The notes: generated from the letters alone by a model not told the origin. A stretch of DNA of 64,000 bases from Companilactobacillus kimchiensis (GCF_001438805.1 NZ_JQCF01000006.1:62001-126000), one strand, 5' to 3'; positions 16,679-26,222 are shown, counted from the stretch's first letter. Program-made: numbers and translations.

Positions 16679-17719
16679 TTACTTATACTCAAGTATGTTG
16701 GTAACACTCTTAAATTGAAAATGGCATATCCTAAAAATATTGCTTCTTAAAATATCTAAGGTACAGGCTCCAATCATTATAACAACCACTGATAAGAACC
16801 CATAAACGTTTAATAAGTAAAGATTAGTGACCTGATCAAATGTAAAATATTTCCATAATGGATTAATAATAAAAATATTTTCTGTTATCAAATAAACGGC
16901 AAATATATGTCTAGCTATATTATTAATATAAAAATTATAGTTAGGTTTGAAATTAATAAAAATCAAAAACAGTCCCGCTGCCGCAAGTAAAGCAAACAAT
17001 CCTGTGTATATTTTAATATATCGATTTTTTAAAACTATGATGTCATAATAAGCTACTAAATAAATTAATGCTGTATTTGTAAATAACAATAAAGTTCCAA
17101 TTAAAAACATTTTAGGATTTTTGGGTATAAAACGTCTGATAAATGCTCCCACAACGTAAGATGTAACAACGATTCCTAAGCCAACCGTTTCAGATGCTAC
17201 ATTATTATTTAATAGAGGGAACAAACCATTCGATATTATCAAAATCGCTAATAATAATTCCATGCTCTTTTTGTCTATCTTAATTAACACTTGATTTATA
17301 TATGGTGTCAAAAGCATTAACAGTACAAATGCTGTAACAAACCAGTAATGATTAAAGGCAATAGGAAATATTGACATCATCACATTAGGGATTCGATTGA
17401 ATGGATTTAACGGATCGCTTAGTTTCGGGAAATTATTTAAAGGCAAATGGTAATGCAATCCGACAATTAAAAATAGTAAATTATAAAAGTAAAGTTGTGC
17501 GTAAATCATTAACACTTTCTTTATTGATTTTTTATTGGATATTACTTTTCCTCCAAGATAAAAACCTGTAATCATAACAAATATGTAAACTCCGATATCA
17601 CCTAATGGCAAATAAATTAATGATTTAAAAGCATCCCCTACCTTACCTTGCAATATTAATCGATCACTTCTAGTCCCCTGTGCCCACAAACTAAAATGAT
17701 GCAATGTTATTAATAACAT
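16679..17719 (-). CDS. Acyltransferase 3 family membrane protein, probably phase-variable
   Basis: A multi-pass membrane acyltransferase (OafA/Acyltransf_3 type), which O-acylates cell-surface glycans. From the ATG at 17719 it starts inside the first helix (MLLITLHHFSLWAQ), lacking the usual leader. The same frame extends upstream to codons reading QKKVRNSNIELLRIIS, the normal N-terminus, but no ATG, GTG or TTG precedes it before a stop at 17789-17791. A TTG with an AGGGG site lies at 17785-17787 in another frame, separated by a 5-bp repeat (17764-17785). Loss of one repeat unit would restore an intact protein. As read, the gene is out of frame or relies on ATT or an internal start. Confidence 0.8.
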   Translation of the reverse strand: MLLITLHHFSLWAQGTRSDRLILQGKVGDAFKSLIYLPLGDIGVYIFVMITGFYLGGKVISNKKSIKKVLMIYAQLYFYNLLFLIVGLHYHLPLNNFPKLSDPLNPFNRIPNVMMSIFPIAFNHYWFVTAFVLLMLLTPYINQVLIKIDKKSMELLLAILIISNGLFPLLNNNVASETVGLGIVVTSYVVGAFIRRFIPKNPKMFLIGTLLLFTNTALIYLVAYYDIIVLKNRYIKIYTGLFALLAAAGLFLIFINFKPNYNFYINNIARHIFAVYLITENIFIINPLWKYFTFDQVTNLYLLNVYGFLSVVVIMIGACTLDILRSNIFRICHFQFKSVTNILEYK

Positions 17720-17763
17720 ACTTATAATACGTAATAATTCAATATTAGAATTTCTAACCTTTT

Positions 17764-17785
17764 TCTGCTCTGCTCTGCTCTGCTC
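17764..17785. repeat. Pentanucleotide tandem repeat at the 5' end of the acyltransferase gene
   Basis: On the coding strand GAGCA is repeated 4.4 times (22 bp). It falls between the best ribosome binding site (AGGGG, 17794-17798) and the conserved reading frame, a classical place for slipped-strand on/off switching. Confidence 0.85.
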
Positions 17786-17850
17786 AATTTAAACCCCTTA
17801 TCCCTGTAATTATCTATTAAAACTGAATAAAAAAATTTACAATTAAAAAA

Positions 17851-17905
17851 AATAGACTAATAACCAATAATTTCTCCTCTTGGTATTAGTCTATTATTTT
17901 TATGT
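17851..17905 (-). terminator. Terminator after the MFS gene
   Basis: AATAGACTAATAACCAA and TTGGTATTAGTCTATT form a long stem with one bulge; on the minus strand it ends in a T-rich tract. Confidence 0.8.
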
Positions 17906-17941
17906 AAATTAACGATTTGGTTACTGTAAAAAATGTGTAAA

Positions 17942-19360
17942 TTATTTTTTAGTCGCCTGTTTATGCCATAGATAAATTCCAATCAATAAAATCACACTGA
18001 TAACACAGGACAAACCAAAAGTAAGATGCATTCCATCAATAAATAATTGTGGATTACTTGATATATATGACTTTACTCGTGTACCTTTGAGCATTGACAT
18101 GGAACCAAACAACAAGGTCGTGGACATGGCAGAGCCAACTACCATTCCAACAGTCCTAGCTAAACTGTATACACTTCCAGCTGATCCATAATCTTTCTCC
18201 GCCACATTGCTCATTACCAAAACATTATTTGGTGAATGGAACAAGCCATTTCCTAATCCAGCTAAAGCTGCACCAATAGCAAAAATAATAATTGTATTGT
18301 GTAATCCACTAATAACGTAGAAAATCTGTCCAAAACTAATAATTGCTAAACCAACCAACGTTATTTTAAACGGATCATGTTTATCGGCTAAGTTACCTGA
18401 CATCGGCGCAATAAACAATTGTACTACAGGGAAAATCAATAAGAAGAAGCCACTGAACAAAGGACTAAAACCACGCGCATTTTGAAGATAGAACGGTGCT
18501 AACACGTCAAAAAAGAAATCAACAATAAAGACCATGAAACAAGCTAATAATTGCATCGTAAACCATTTATTTTTGAACAAAGCTACTGGTAAGATTGGTT
18601 CAGTTTGTCGATTTTCATAACGATATAGGATCACTAATAAAATTGCTCCAACAATCGTTAGAGTTAAAATTCGCCAATCGGACCAACCTAATTGTTGACT
18701 CAAGAGAATCCCCACAAATAAACTCGTGAAACCAATCAACAAAAGAATCGAACCGATCAGATCAAAACCATCATTGGCAAAAGTTTTATCTAACTCACTA
18801 GGCAGATATTTGAGCAGAATAATTACCGCAATGATACCAATTGGTACATTTAACCAAAAGATAATATGCCAAGGGAAGAAATTCAAAAGAATTCCACCGA
18901 TACTTGGTCCGATAATTCCACCTAATGAAACAAAGGAACCCATCCATCCCAAAGCCTGACCGCGTTTATTATCTGGAAAGATCTCTACAATAATTCCATT
19001 AGAAGTTGCCATGGTCATCGCGGCGCCAATCGCTTGCAAACTTCGAGAAATAATCAAGGTCAACCAACTGACTGACAAAGCACACAAAGCTGAACTGACT
19101 AGGAAAATCATTGTTCCCCATTTGAAATATTTGATTTTCCCATACTTATCGCCAAGTTTTCCAAAAATCATCAGCGTGCTACTCATCACGATCAGATACA
19201 TCGTTACGACCCAATTGATCAGGCTCATATTGGTTTGCAAAGCCTTGCTCAAGACTGGTAGCGCAACAGTTACAATGCTACTATCTAGAGTAGACATAAA
19301 AGTAACAATTCCGATTCCAATCAAAATCATTTTGAGATTTTTTGTTTTAATTTCTTCCAT
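17942..19360 (-). CDS. MFS multidrug exporter, DHA2 (14-helix) family
   Basis: About 472 residues and 14 predicted membrane helices. Family marks are LDSSIVTVALPVLSKAL in helix 1 (motif D1), GKLGDKYGKIKYF (motif A) and the proline/glycine-rich motif C region LGGIIGPSIGGIL. These proteins export drugs or toxic organic ions using the proton gradient. The start at 19360 is chosen for the GGGGCGA site in front of it; a GTG 15 bp further up is possible. It is divergent from a PadR regulator, the usual pairing for induced exporters. Confidence 0.88.
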   Translation of the reverse strand: MEEIKTKNLKMILIGIGIVTFMSTLDSSIVTVALPVLSKALQTNMSLINWVVTMYLIVMSSTLMIFGKLGDKYGKIKYFKWGTMIFLVSSALCALSVSWLTLIISRSLQAIGAAMTMATSNGIIVEIFPDNKRGQALGWMGSFVSLGGIIGPSIGGILLNFFPWHIIFWLNVPIGIIAVIILLKYLPSELDKTFANDGFDLIGSILLLIGFTSLFVGILLSQQLGWSDWRILTLTIVGAILLVILYRYENRQTEPILPVALFKNKWFTMQLLACFMVFIVDFFFDVLAPFYLQNARGFSPLFSGFFLLIFPVVQLFIAPMSGNLADKHDPFKITLVGLAIISFGQIFYVISGLHNTIIIFAIGAALAGLGNGLFHSPNNVLVMSNVAEKDYGSAGSVYSLARTVGMVVGSAMSTTLLFGSMSMLKGTRVKSYISSNPQLFIDGMHLTFGLSCVISVILLIGIYLWHKQATKK

Positions 19361-19375
19361 AATTCGCCCCAACAC

Positions 19376-19391
19376 TATATATTAATATATA
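19376..19391. promoter_or_regulatory. AT palindrome between the MFS and padR genes, possible operator
   Basis: TATATATTAATATATA is a perfect 16 bp palindrome in the 73 bp divergent spacer. It could be the PadR site, but pure AT palindromes also arise by chance. Confidence 0.35.
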
Positions 19392-19433
19392 TATAGACTA
19401 ATACATGGTTTAAGTTAAGTAAAGGAGTTTTAA

Positions 19434-19970
19434 ATGGCACGTTCAAATACACTACAATATATGATTCTGGGACTTTTAACTCGTACACCAATGACTGGCT
19501 ACGATATCAAGCAAACTTTTGATAAAGAAAAAGCTGAATTCTGGACTGCACCGTTTAGTCAAATATATCCAGAGCTAAATCGGATGCTTAAAACTAATTT
19601 GATCAGTCTTCTAGAAATACCGGAAGAGAATTCTCGTAAAAAGACTTATCAAATAACGACTAATGGTCAAAAATTCTTTAAAGAATGGTTACTTCAACCA
19701 CTGGCTCCCAATGTTTTGGAAATCAGCAACGACGATTTCATTTTACGATTGCACTTTTTAGGTAAAGAACATAAAGATACTCTCAATCAATTGCTGAACC
19801 TACGTTGTCGAACACTAAAAGTAGAGATTGCCCAACTGGAATTAGAATTAGCTGAAGTCGTACATCACCCAGAACAATTAGGCCGTGAGTTGATTATTGA
19901 AAAGGAACTTTCCAATAAAAAAATAGACGTCAAATTGTGGAATAAAGAAATCACCCGCGATCAACACTAA
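19434..19970 (+). CDS. PadR-family transcriptional regulator
   Basis: 178 residues with the PadR winged helix (LQYMILGLLTRTPMTGYDIKQTF, then FWTAPFSQIYPELNRM and KKTYQITTNGQKFFKEWL) and a C-terminal helical domain with the heptad-like stretch RTLKVEIAQLELELAEV for dimerisation, as in the AphA/Vir_act_alpha_C subgroup. A strong AAAGGAG precedes the ATG. It very probably represses the divergent MFS exporter and itself. Confidence 0.88.
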   Translation: MARSNTLQYMILGLLTRTPMTGYDIKQTFDKEKAEFWTAPFSQIYPELNRMLKTNLISLLEIPEENSRKKTYQITTNGQKFFKEWLLQPLAPNVLEISNDDFILRLHFLGKEHKDTLNQLLNLRCRTLKVEIAQLELELAEVVHHPEQLGRELIIEKELSNKKIDVKLWNKEITRDQH

Positions 19971-19990
19971 ACTTTATGTACAACACAACA

Positions 19991-20036
19991 AAAAACCATA
20001 ACAATCATAATCACTACGATTGTTATGGCTTTTTAT
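19991..20036. terminator. Bidirectional terminator between padR and degV
   Basis: CCATAACAATC (19996-20006) pairs with GATTGTTATGG (20018-20028), with A and T runs outside. Confidence 0.9.
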
Positions 20037-20060
20037 GTTGATACATAAGAGATAAATATC

Positions 20061-20909
20061 TTAAATTTTAACGATTCCAACTCCGATTAAACCAGGACCA
20101 GTATGAACACCCAAAGCTGGACCAACTTGTCCGACAAATTCTTGTTTACCATGAATGTCATTTTCATGTAGAATCTCAAGCATCTTTTGACCACCAGCTT
20201 CGTCGGCTCCATGACCAACAGCAACTAAGTAATCCTTGTCATCTCCTAAGAAATCTTGAGCAAAACCAAGTAAGAGTTTTTGACCCTTTTTCATACCACG
20301 GGCTTTAGCAGCAATTGTATAAGCACCATCTGGTTTACAAGTTATAATTGGAGCCAACTTTAACATTCCACCAACTGCGGAAGCTACGGCACTAATACGG
20401 CCTCCAGCACGTAAGTAAGTTAACGTCGGAATACAGAAGTAAACAATCGCATTATCGATCATTTTTTTAACTTTACTAGCAACTTCAGTGAACAATTGAC
20501 CTTCATCAATCGCATTCTTAGCTCCAACGGCAATTAAGCCTGAAGTAACGGCAACTTGTTTAGTATCAAATCCTTCTGAAACAAAACGCTTATCATCCTC
20601 AAGAAAAACTTTTAAGAAATTAAAAGTTCCACTCAAACTAGATGATACAGAAATTGAAATAATATGCGTGTAACCATCTGTAGCTATTTGATCAAGCGTT
20701 TTTTGAATCGATTCCCCTGATGGTAATGAGGTCTTCGGTATTTCGACAGGTAAATTTTTATAAACTTCTTCTGCAGAAATCTCAACTCGATCTAAATAAC
20801 TCTTATCATGGTAAGTGATTTGCATTGGCAATTCATAAATACCAGGTTCATTAAGATATTCCTTTGGCAAATCACAACAGGAATCTACCAATACAGCAAT
20901 CTTTTCCAT
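20061..20909 (-). CDS. DegV family fatty-acid-binding protein
   Basis: 282 residues with DegV motifs: VDSCCDLP at the N-terminus, TSLPSGES, ISVSSSLSGTFN, and HTGPGLIGVGIV at the C-terminus. DegV/FakB proteins hold a fatty acid in a buried pocket and present it to the kinase FakA for phosphorylation. The gene follows the DUF1836 gene by 6 bp in one operon. Which fatty acid it prefers cannot be told. Confidence 0.9.
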   Translation of the reverse strand: MEKIAVLVDSCCDLPKEYLNEPGIYELPMQITYHDKSYLDRVEISAEEVYKNLPVEIPKTSLPSGESIQKTLDQIATDGYTHIISISVSSSLSGTFNFLKVFLEDDKRFVSEGFDTKQVAVTSGLIAVGAKNAIDEGQLFTEVASKVKKMIDNAIVYFCIPTLTYLRAGGRISAVASAVGGMLKLAPIITCKPDGAYTIAAKARGMKKGQKLLLGFAQDFLGDDKDYLVAVGHGADEAGGQKMLEILHENDIHGKQEFVGQVGPALGVHTGPGLIGVGIVKI

Positions 20910-20915
20910 TTTTTA

Positions 20916-21449
20916 TTAGCTCTTTTCGTCTGAATTATTAGTTTCGATCATTAATATTTTTTCAGTAATTAGTTTTGTCGCAAAAGCCATTGTCACCATT
21001 TCAACCATCAAATAGGCTGATGATTGATTCTTTTCGGAAAGAACTTGCCCTTCTTCACGGTGATTCAATGTTTTTAGGGCAATCTCCTGTTTATCACAGA
21101 AGAAATCATAGGCTTTAGCAATCCCTCCATTTAAATTGGTTAGGATATCCAAACCTTCTTGAATTTCATTGATTGAAACAACTTGTTTCAAAAAGGTAAT
21201 AGCAATCAAATAGGCTAAATGCTCTCGATTATAGCGTTTCTTTTCTGGATGTGGCAACAAGCCATTTTTGACATAGTTGTTAACCATTGAAGTAGTAACA
21301 ACTGGACCATCTTCCAACCAAATTGGACCGATATATTTATCAACTAGTGTTAATAATTGATCACGATACAAATCCAGCTCTGGAAGATCATCAAATCTAG
21401 GTAAACGATAATCCTCTATTTTATCTAGCCATGTCTGCAATTCGTCCAT
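20916..21449 (-). CDS. DUF1836 domain protein, putative HTH regulator
   Basis: 177 residues; the region PVVTTSMVNNYVKNGLLPHPEKKRY resembles a MerR-like recognition segment and is the core of DUF1836, a family found in Firmicutes and often beside DegV genes. It probably controls the following degV gene, with which it forms an operon. Its DNA target is unknown. Confidence 0.75.
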   Translation of the reverse strand: MDELQTWLDKIEDYRLPRFDDLPELDLYRDQLLTLVDKYIGPIWLEDGPVVTTSMVNNYVKNGLLPHPEKKRYNREHLAYLIAITFLKQVVSINEIQEGLDILTNLNGGIAKAYDFFCDKQEIALKTLNHREEGQVLSEKNQSSAYLMVEMVTMAFATKLITEKILMIETNNSDEKS

Positions 21450-21561
21450 AAGAAAGCACTCCTTTTGTAATTACTATTATAATTTATCATAGTTATTTAG
21501 ACTATTCAATCTAGTTTTTAAAACTAGATAACATTTTTATACAAACTATAAAAATTTTGAT

Positions 21562-21592
21562 AACAAAAAAAGCTTGGCATTAATCCAAGCTC
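21562..21592 (-). terminator. Terminator overlapping the end of the APC permease gene
   Basis: AGCTTGG (21571-21577) pairs with CCAAGCT (21585-21591); on the minus strand a run of Ts follows. The stop codon lies in the loop. Confidence 0.85.
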
Positions 21593-23208
21593 TCCTTCAA
21601 GTTATATTCTCTGCGACCAAAGACAATCACGATTGCCACGCCTGCAGCTGTTAATAAAGCGATATAGCCAATATTACGATTGAAGTTACTGTCACCCAGA
21701 TACAAATCACCTAGTAAGGTTACCAACACCACAGCCCAAATTCCCAAACGTTGGAATCTGGTAAAAGCACTGCCGGTCTGACTTCTTTTTTCTCTCTTCG
21801 TAATGTATGGTAATACAAATCCTAGTCCAATTAAAACAATTATGGCTATAAAATTAATCGTCAATTCGTACCACCACATTGGTGAAGCAAAAGCCACATC
21901 TTGTGGTCCCACGGCAGCGATCGTTGCGATAGCAGTAATTCCTAGACACCACCAACCAACAGCTAATGATAAAGCCTTGTTCTTAATATAAACATAACCA
22001 GAGTGATAGATATCATCCCTCATCCGAACTTTAATGAAGGACCAGAAGATCCAACAAGTAACACCGGGTGAAATAATTCCATTCAAATTCAGCAACCAAT
22101 TAAAGATGTCTTTCATATTAGGAAGAAGAATTCCTAAAAACATAATAAAGGCACTCAAACCAACCGTTAACAGATACCCATTGATTGGTAACCCCGCAGA
22201 ATTAGTTCTTCTCAAAAAATTAGGCATATATTTATTACCCGTATCCGAGATCAACATTCTAGTCATAGCATTCAATAAAACGGCCAACAAAGCAGCCAAA
22301 TAAAAAATTTCAGTAATAGCAAACAAGTACATCAAAGTATTTCCCATATGGAATCTTTGACCTAACGCTTGAAAGGCATAGTATGATCCATTAATTTTCA
22401 AATCATTTGGTAAATGATAAGCATTGAAGAATACTCCCAAAGAGAATGACCCAAAGATAGTCAAGAATCCAGTCATAACTGAAAGCATGATCATTGCTTT
22501 AGGAAAATCTTTATTGGGATTACGCATTTTAGTTACAAATGGTGCGATTCTTTCAGCTCCATTGATTGCAAAAATCAAAAATCCTAAAGTTGTCAGATAA
22601 TGTAGATTAAAGGTTGGCATAATCGTATGCATCGTCAATGGTTTCGTTGCAATATGACCACCCATCATTAGGGCCGTTACGGTCATAATAACGAATAAAA
22701 CCGTCATTCCAAACATTGCGATTCCACCGATCGTACTCAGAACTTCCAGCGAATGTTCAAAGCGTGATTGAATGATAATGAAAAAGATAAAAATCAACAG
22801 CGTAAATAACGCAAATTTACTATTAGACATCGTTGTCTGTAAGTTTGCATTCCCGTGATATACCCAACCGAGAGCGACTGCAATCGTATTAGCAGTATCT
22901 ACAACATAAGGAATCGAGGCGGCCCAATACGTCCAAGCTGCAAAGTATCCTAAGAACTCTCCACTAGTTTCTCTGACCCATGATGTTAATCCTCCACCAT
23001 CGTCATCAAACGTTGAGCCTAATTGCCCAACCATCAACGAGTACGGAACAACATACACGGCTATCATAATGATCCAGGACGTTATAACGCCCATTCCTTG
23101 ATTCTGAAAGTTGTAAGTTAAATCGTCAAAACCAACAACTGTTACAAAATCCATTAAAGCCAACACTGGCCAACTGATGTATCTCTTTTTAGTTTCTAAT
23201 TCTGTCAT
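21580..23208 (-). CDS. APC-superfamily amino acid permease
   Basis: A 542-residue membrane protein with 12 or more helices. The first helix region KKRYISWPVLALMDFVTVVGFDDL and the segment FAINGAERIAPFVTKMRNPNKDFPKA belong to the APC fold, nearest to the glutamate/GABA antiporter-like or YjeM-like group. The substrate (amino acid or derived amine) is not clear. A GAGGAAAA site precedes the ATG. A partly matching cre is seen upstream at 23326-23339. It is a single-gene unit. Confidence 0.8.
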   Translation of the reverse strand: MTELETKKRYISWPVLALMDFVTVVGFDDLTYNFQNQGMGVITSWIIMIAVYVVPYSLMVGQLGSTFDDDGGGLTSWVRETSGEFLGYFAAWTYWAASIPYVVDTANTIAVALGWVYHGNANLQTTMSNSKFALFTLLIFIFFIIIQSRFEHSLEVLSTIGGIAMFGMTVLFVIMTVTALMMGGHIATKPLTMHTIMPTFNLHYLTTLGFLIFAINGAERIAPFVTKMRNPNKDFPKAMIMLSVMTGFLTIFGSFSLGVFFNAYHLPNDLKINGSYYAFQALGQRFHMGNTLMYLFAITEIFYLAALLAVLLNAMTRMLISDTGNKYMPNFLRRTNSAGLPINGYLLTVGLSAFIMFLGILLPNMKDIFNWLLNLNGIISPGVTCWIFWSFIKVRMRDDIYHSGYVYIKNKALSLAVGWWCLGITAIATIAAVGPQDVAFASPMWWYELTINFIAIIVLIGLGFVLPYITKREKRSQTGSAFTRFQRLGIWAVVLVTLLGDLYLGDSNFNRNIGYIALLTAAGVAIVIVFGRREYNLKESLD

Positions 23209-23325
23209 GGCGTTTTCCTCAAGTGAAAATAAATCATTCTTTCCAATTTATTCACCTAACGGTTAATTCAAATATACAATATTTTTTGAATAATAGTAGG
23301 AAAATGATTTAAAAATATTAAAAAA

Positions 23326-23339
23326 TTAAAGCGCTTACT
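23326..23339. promoter_or_regulatory. cre-like site upstream of the APC permease
   Basis: TTAAAGCGCTTACT matches TGWAANCGNTNWCA except at the second and last bases. It is 118 bp upstream of the start; functional status uncertain. Confidence 0.35.
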
Positions 23340-23470
23340 TCCCCGACATGACCGCAACCGTACTCGATTGCCTTTTAGTGTACATTATGGAAAGTTAAGC
23401 AACTCGAAATATTTTACCATAAAAAAACTCGCTATGATATAGAAAAAAATTACGGTTCATTTACAAAAAT

Positions 23471-23502
23471 AAAAAGGTGAGATAAATTATCTCGCCTTTT
23501 TA
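23471..23502 (-). terminator. Terminator of the ABC-LytTR-DUF3021 operon
   Basis: AAAAAGGTGAGATAA / TTATCTCGCCTTTTT stem overlapping the end of the DUF3021 gene. Confidence 0.85.
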
Positions 23503-23894
23503 TTTTTACGTATTTGAATTTGTTTATTTAATCGTTTCATATCGGTCATTCTAACAAAGTAAAGTCCTAACCAAATGGCTCCATAGATAACTACAAAGAA
23601 CAAGAAACTTAGAATCACATGCAGATTCAATGATGGTAACCAATTATTATAAGCACACATCAAGACCACCAATCCCAGAGTTAAAATAAAATGAATCGCT
23701 ATCTCGGCTAACATATTCCATTCAATTTCAAAGATGGCCGAAACTAATCCTATTCCAGCGCTCATTAATAAGACACTGAGAATATTCTTAGAGGTCACCT
23801 CTGTACTTGGGCCAAAGAAGAATAACAAGATCACTAAATAGGTCAAAGAACCGATCAATATTCCAATCAAAGCATATCTAATAAATTTTTTCAT
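23487..23894 (-). CDS. DUF3021 membrane protein
   Basis: 135 residues with four membrane helices and a basic C-terminal tail (KRLNKQIQIRKNKKAR). DUF3021 proteins are regularly encoded next to a LytTR regulator, as here 6 bp away, and are thought to act with it, probably holding it inactive at the membrane. It is the last gene of a four-gene operon with an ABC exporter. Confidence 0.85.
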   Translation of the reverse strand: MKKFIRYALIGILIGSLTYLVILLFFFGPSTEVTSKNILSVLLMSAGIGLVSAIFEIEWNMLAEIAIHFILTLGLVVLMCAYNNWLPSLNLHVILSFLFFVVIYGAIWLGLYFVRMTDMKRLNKQIQIRKNKKAR

Positions 23895-23900
23895 TCTCTC

Positions 23901-24356
23901 TCACATCCCCAGACTTTTCTTTAATTCTGATAAATATTTACGGCTGACAGTTAATTTCAAATTATTATCTAAAAATGCCAACATATTACTGGAAAATGAA
24001 GCTTCCAACGAATTTAAATGATTTAAATTGATAATCGTATTTTTGGAAATTTGAATAAAGTTACCATTCAATCGTTGTAGCATTGCATTCAACTTGCCAC
24101 GCAATTGATAATTATTATCCATCGTATAGACTGTCAATTCATTTTCATAAACCTCAATCGCAATGATCGTATCCATTTGAACCAAAACAATTCTGTCGTT
24201 GACCGCTAAAGGAATCACATCAACTTGATTATCAAGGTTTTCAAGCATAGTTATTACCTTTTGCACATCTGCAGTCAAACCCTTGGATTTAACTACAACT
24301 TGGATTTCATCATCGGTTAGTTCCTTATCCTGATGATAATTAACTTCTATTTTCAT
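23901..24356 (-). CDS. LytTR-domain transcriptional regulator without receiver domain
   Basis: 151 residues; the C-terminal LytTR DNA-binding domain (about 50-148) shows IAIEVYENELTVYT, GNFIQISKNTIINLNHL and LKLTVSRKYLSELK. There is no response-regulator receiver, only a short alpha/beta region of about 45 residues. With the DUF3021 partner this forms a LytTR regulatory pair which normally controls its own operon, here together with an ABC exporter. Confidence 0.88.
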   Translation of the reverse strand: MKIEVNYHQDKELTDDEIQVVVKSKGLTADVQKVITMLENLDNQVDVIPLAVNDRIVLVQMDTIIAIEVYENELTVYTMDNNYQLRGKLNAMLQRLNGNFIQISKNTIINLNHLNSLEASFSSNMLAFLDNNLKLTVSRKYLSELKKSLGM

Positions 24357-24372
24357 AATTTATTCCTTAAAT

Positions 24373-25230
24373 TTAGACCTTATTCACAACCACCCGTTGA
24401 TTGTATCTATATAAGATAATAACTAGAATTGCCAAGATAACCAATGCCAAACCCATAAATTTTAAATCATTGTTAAAATTCTGGCCGATAACAATACCCA
24501 TTTCAGTTTTAAATTTCGTAATAATTTCTGTTGGGGCATTTTTAAAGGAATCATTCAATTGATTTTTCATCATCACCTGACGGAAAATTGCAGAATCATA
24601 AGGTACTGGCGTTAGTTTCATCAACCATTTAGCAAAATTAGGTAAATTACCAATTGGCATATAAACACCAGCGAAAAATCCTGAAGCAGTTCCGATGATC
24701 GTACTGATTTTTCCTAAAGTATCGACTTTTTTTACAAAGGAAAAAAGCAACATATTAAAGACTGACCAAATCAGACTACTAAAGATCATTACAACCAATA
24801 ATGGCAATAATATACTACTTTCAAAACCGATCCCGTCTTGAATCATAAAATAAGCTTGCATGATGAGATACATTGCTAATTGCATAATTATGCCAACTAA
24901 CCAAGCACTCAAAAGGTATGCAGAATGAATTTTTAAATACGACTGATCAGTTAAAATCAAATCAGCCAAGCGATTACTTTCACGGTCCTTCACCATTAAG
25001 CCTAAAGCATTACCCGTTGTCGTGATAGCAGTAACGGTTAACGTGCCACCCATCAACCACAGGTCAAGTAGGTTTTTGGAATCTGGAACTGATTGCCAAT
25101 TCTGGGTCATCATCTGTTTCAAGAAAACTAAATAAAGTACAAATGAAATCAGAGCTCCCATTAAAGAAAAGAAGATACCACTCTTACTGGCAAAAAATAA
25201 TCGTAAATTACGTGTAATTAAACCTTTCAT
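24373..25230 (-). CDS. ABC-2 type exporter permease
   Basis: 285 residues with six predicted helices and the ABC-2 layout, including a large membrane-spanning core and the conserved FFAGVYMPIGNLP segment before the fifth helix. It pairs with the ATPase encoded 2 bp upstream. Likely roles are drug or bacteriocin export; no substrate is evident. Confidence 0.85.
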   Translation of the reverse strand: MKGLITRNLRLFFASKSGIFFSLMGALISFVLYLVFLKQMMTQNWQSVPDSKNLLDLWLMGGTLTVTAITTTGNALGLMVKDRESNRLADLILTDQSYLKIHSAYLLSAWLVGIIMQLAMYLIMQAYFMIQDGIGFESSILLPLLVVMIFSSLIWSVFNMLLFSFVKKVDTLGKISTIIGTASGFFAGVYMPIGNLPNFAKWLMKLTPVPYDSAIFRQVMMKNQLNDSFKNAPTEIITKFKTEMGIVIGQNFNNDLKFMGLALVILAILVIILYRYNQRVVVNKV

Positions 25231-25232
25231 AA

Positions 25233-26111
25233 TTACTCTACCCCCTTACCAGTCAAATTAAGAAAGATATCATCCATATTCCCACGGCGATATTCAAAAC
25301 TATTAATAACTGGCTTTAATTTGTTTAATAAATCAATTGCTTGGTATTGCTGAACAAAAATTGCAACTTGTTGCCCATCAATTTGATATTTATAATCAGA
25401 TAATATTTGAGAGATTTTCATCATATCACTAGGATAAATTGTCAAAACATCTTGTGCAAAATTCTGTTTTAAATTATTAACAGTATCGGCGGCAATCACT
25501 TGTCCATGATCAATTACATAAACAAAATCTGCCAATTCAGCTTCTTCCAAATAGTGTGTTGTTAAAACAATTGTTAATTTGGTTTCTTTACGTAAATCCG
25601 ACAAAACTTTCCAAATCAATTTCCGTGTTTGAATATCCAAACCAGTCGTTGGTTCATCTAAAAAGAGCAACTCCGGATCGTGAATCAAAGCACGGACAAT
25701 ATCAACTCGCCGTTTCTGACCACCTGATAAGACACCGTATTTTTGATTGAGTATACTTTGTAAAGCAAATTTATCAATCCAATCATCCAACTTATCAACA
25801 CTATTACGGTACATTTTTTGACGACTCAATAGATTCTCTTTGACCGTCAATTCGTTATCCAATACACTATTCTGAAAAACCACACCAATTTTTTGATGAT
25901 ATTGAGTTGAACTTGGTTGTAATCCATCTAGTTTTATTATTCCTGTGGTTGGCGGAATAATTCCAGTCAACATATTGATAGTCGTTGATTTTCCTGCCCC
26001 ATTAGGACCAAGAAACGCCACCAGATCACCTTGATTAATTGAGAGATTGATATTATTAACGACAATTTTATGATTAAATTTTTTAGTTAGATCTTTTACA
26101 GTTAGCAACAT
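25233..26111 (-). CDS. ABC exporter ATP-binding protein
   Basis: The start at 26111 is set by a perfect AAGGAGG before MLLTVKDLTKKF; the frame is open further up, but without such a site. Walker A is LGPNGAGKST, the signature LSGGQKRR, Walker B LLFLDEPTTGLD, and the H-loop TTHYLEE. The C-terminal extension (about 215-292) is typical of DrrA/CcmA-like drug export ATPases. It heads the operon with its permease, a LytTR regulator and a DUF3021 protein. Confidence 0.9.
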   Translation of the reverse strand: MLLTVKDLTKKFNHKIVVNNINLSINQGDLVAFLGPNGAGKSTTINMLTGIIPPTTGIIKLDGLQPSSTQYHQKIGVVFQNSVLDNELTVKENLLSRQKMYRNSVDKLDDWIDKFALQSILNQKYGVLSGGQKRRVDIVRALIHDPELLFLDEPTTGLDIQTRKLIWKVLSDLRKETKLTIVLTTHYLEEAELADFVYVIDHGQVIAADTVNNLKQNFAQDVLTIYPSDMMKISQILSDYKYQIDGQQVAIFVQQYQAIDLLNKLKPVINSFEYRRGNMDDIFLNLTGKGVE

Positions 26112-26168
26112 TTTGCTTACCTCCTTAACAACTGACATCAGTATAAATTCCAAACTCAAATAATAATT

Positions 26169-26185
26169 CACTTCTGTCGTAAGTG
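26169..26185. promoter_or_regulatory. Inverted repeat upstream of the ABC-LytTR operon
   Basis: CACTT-N7-AAGTG lies about 60 bp upstream of the ATPase start and could be a LytTR binding site. Evidence is only position and symmetry. Confidence 0.3.
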
Positions 26186-26222
26186 GTCAGAATCAAGCCG
26201 TAAGTTGCTTTATATGGTTCTC

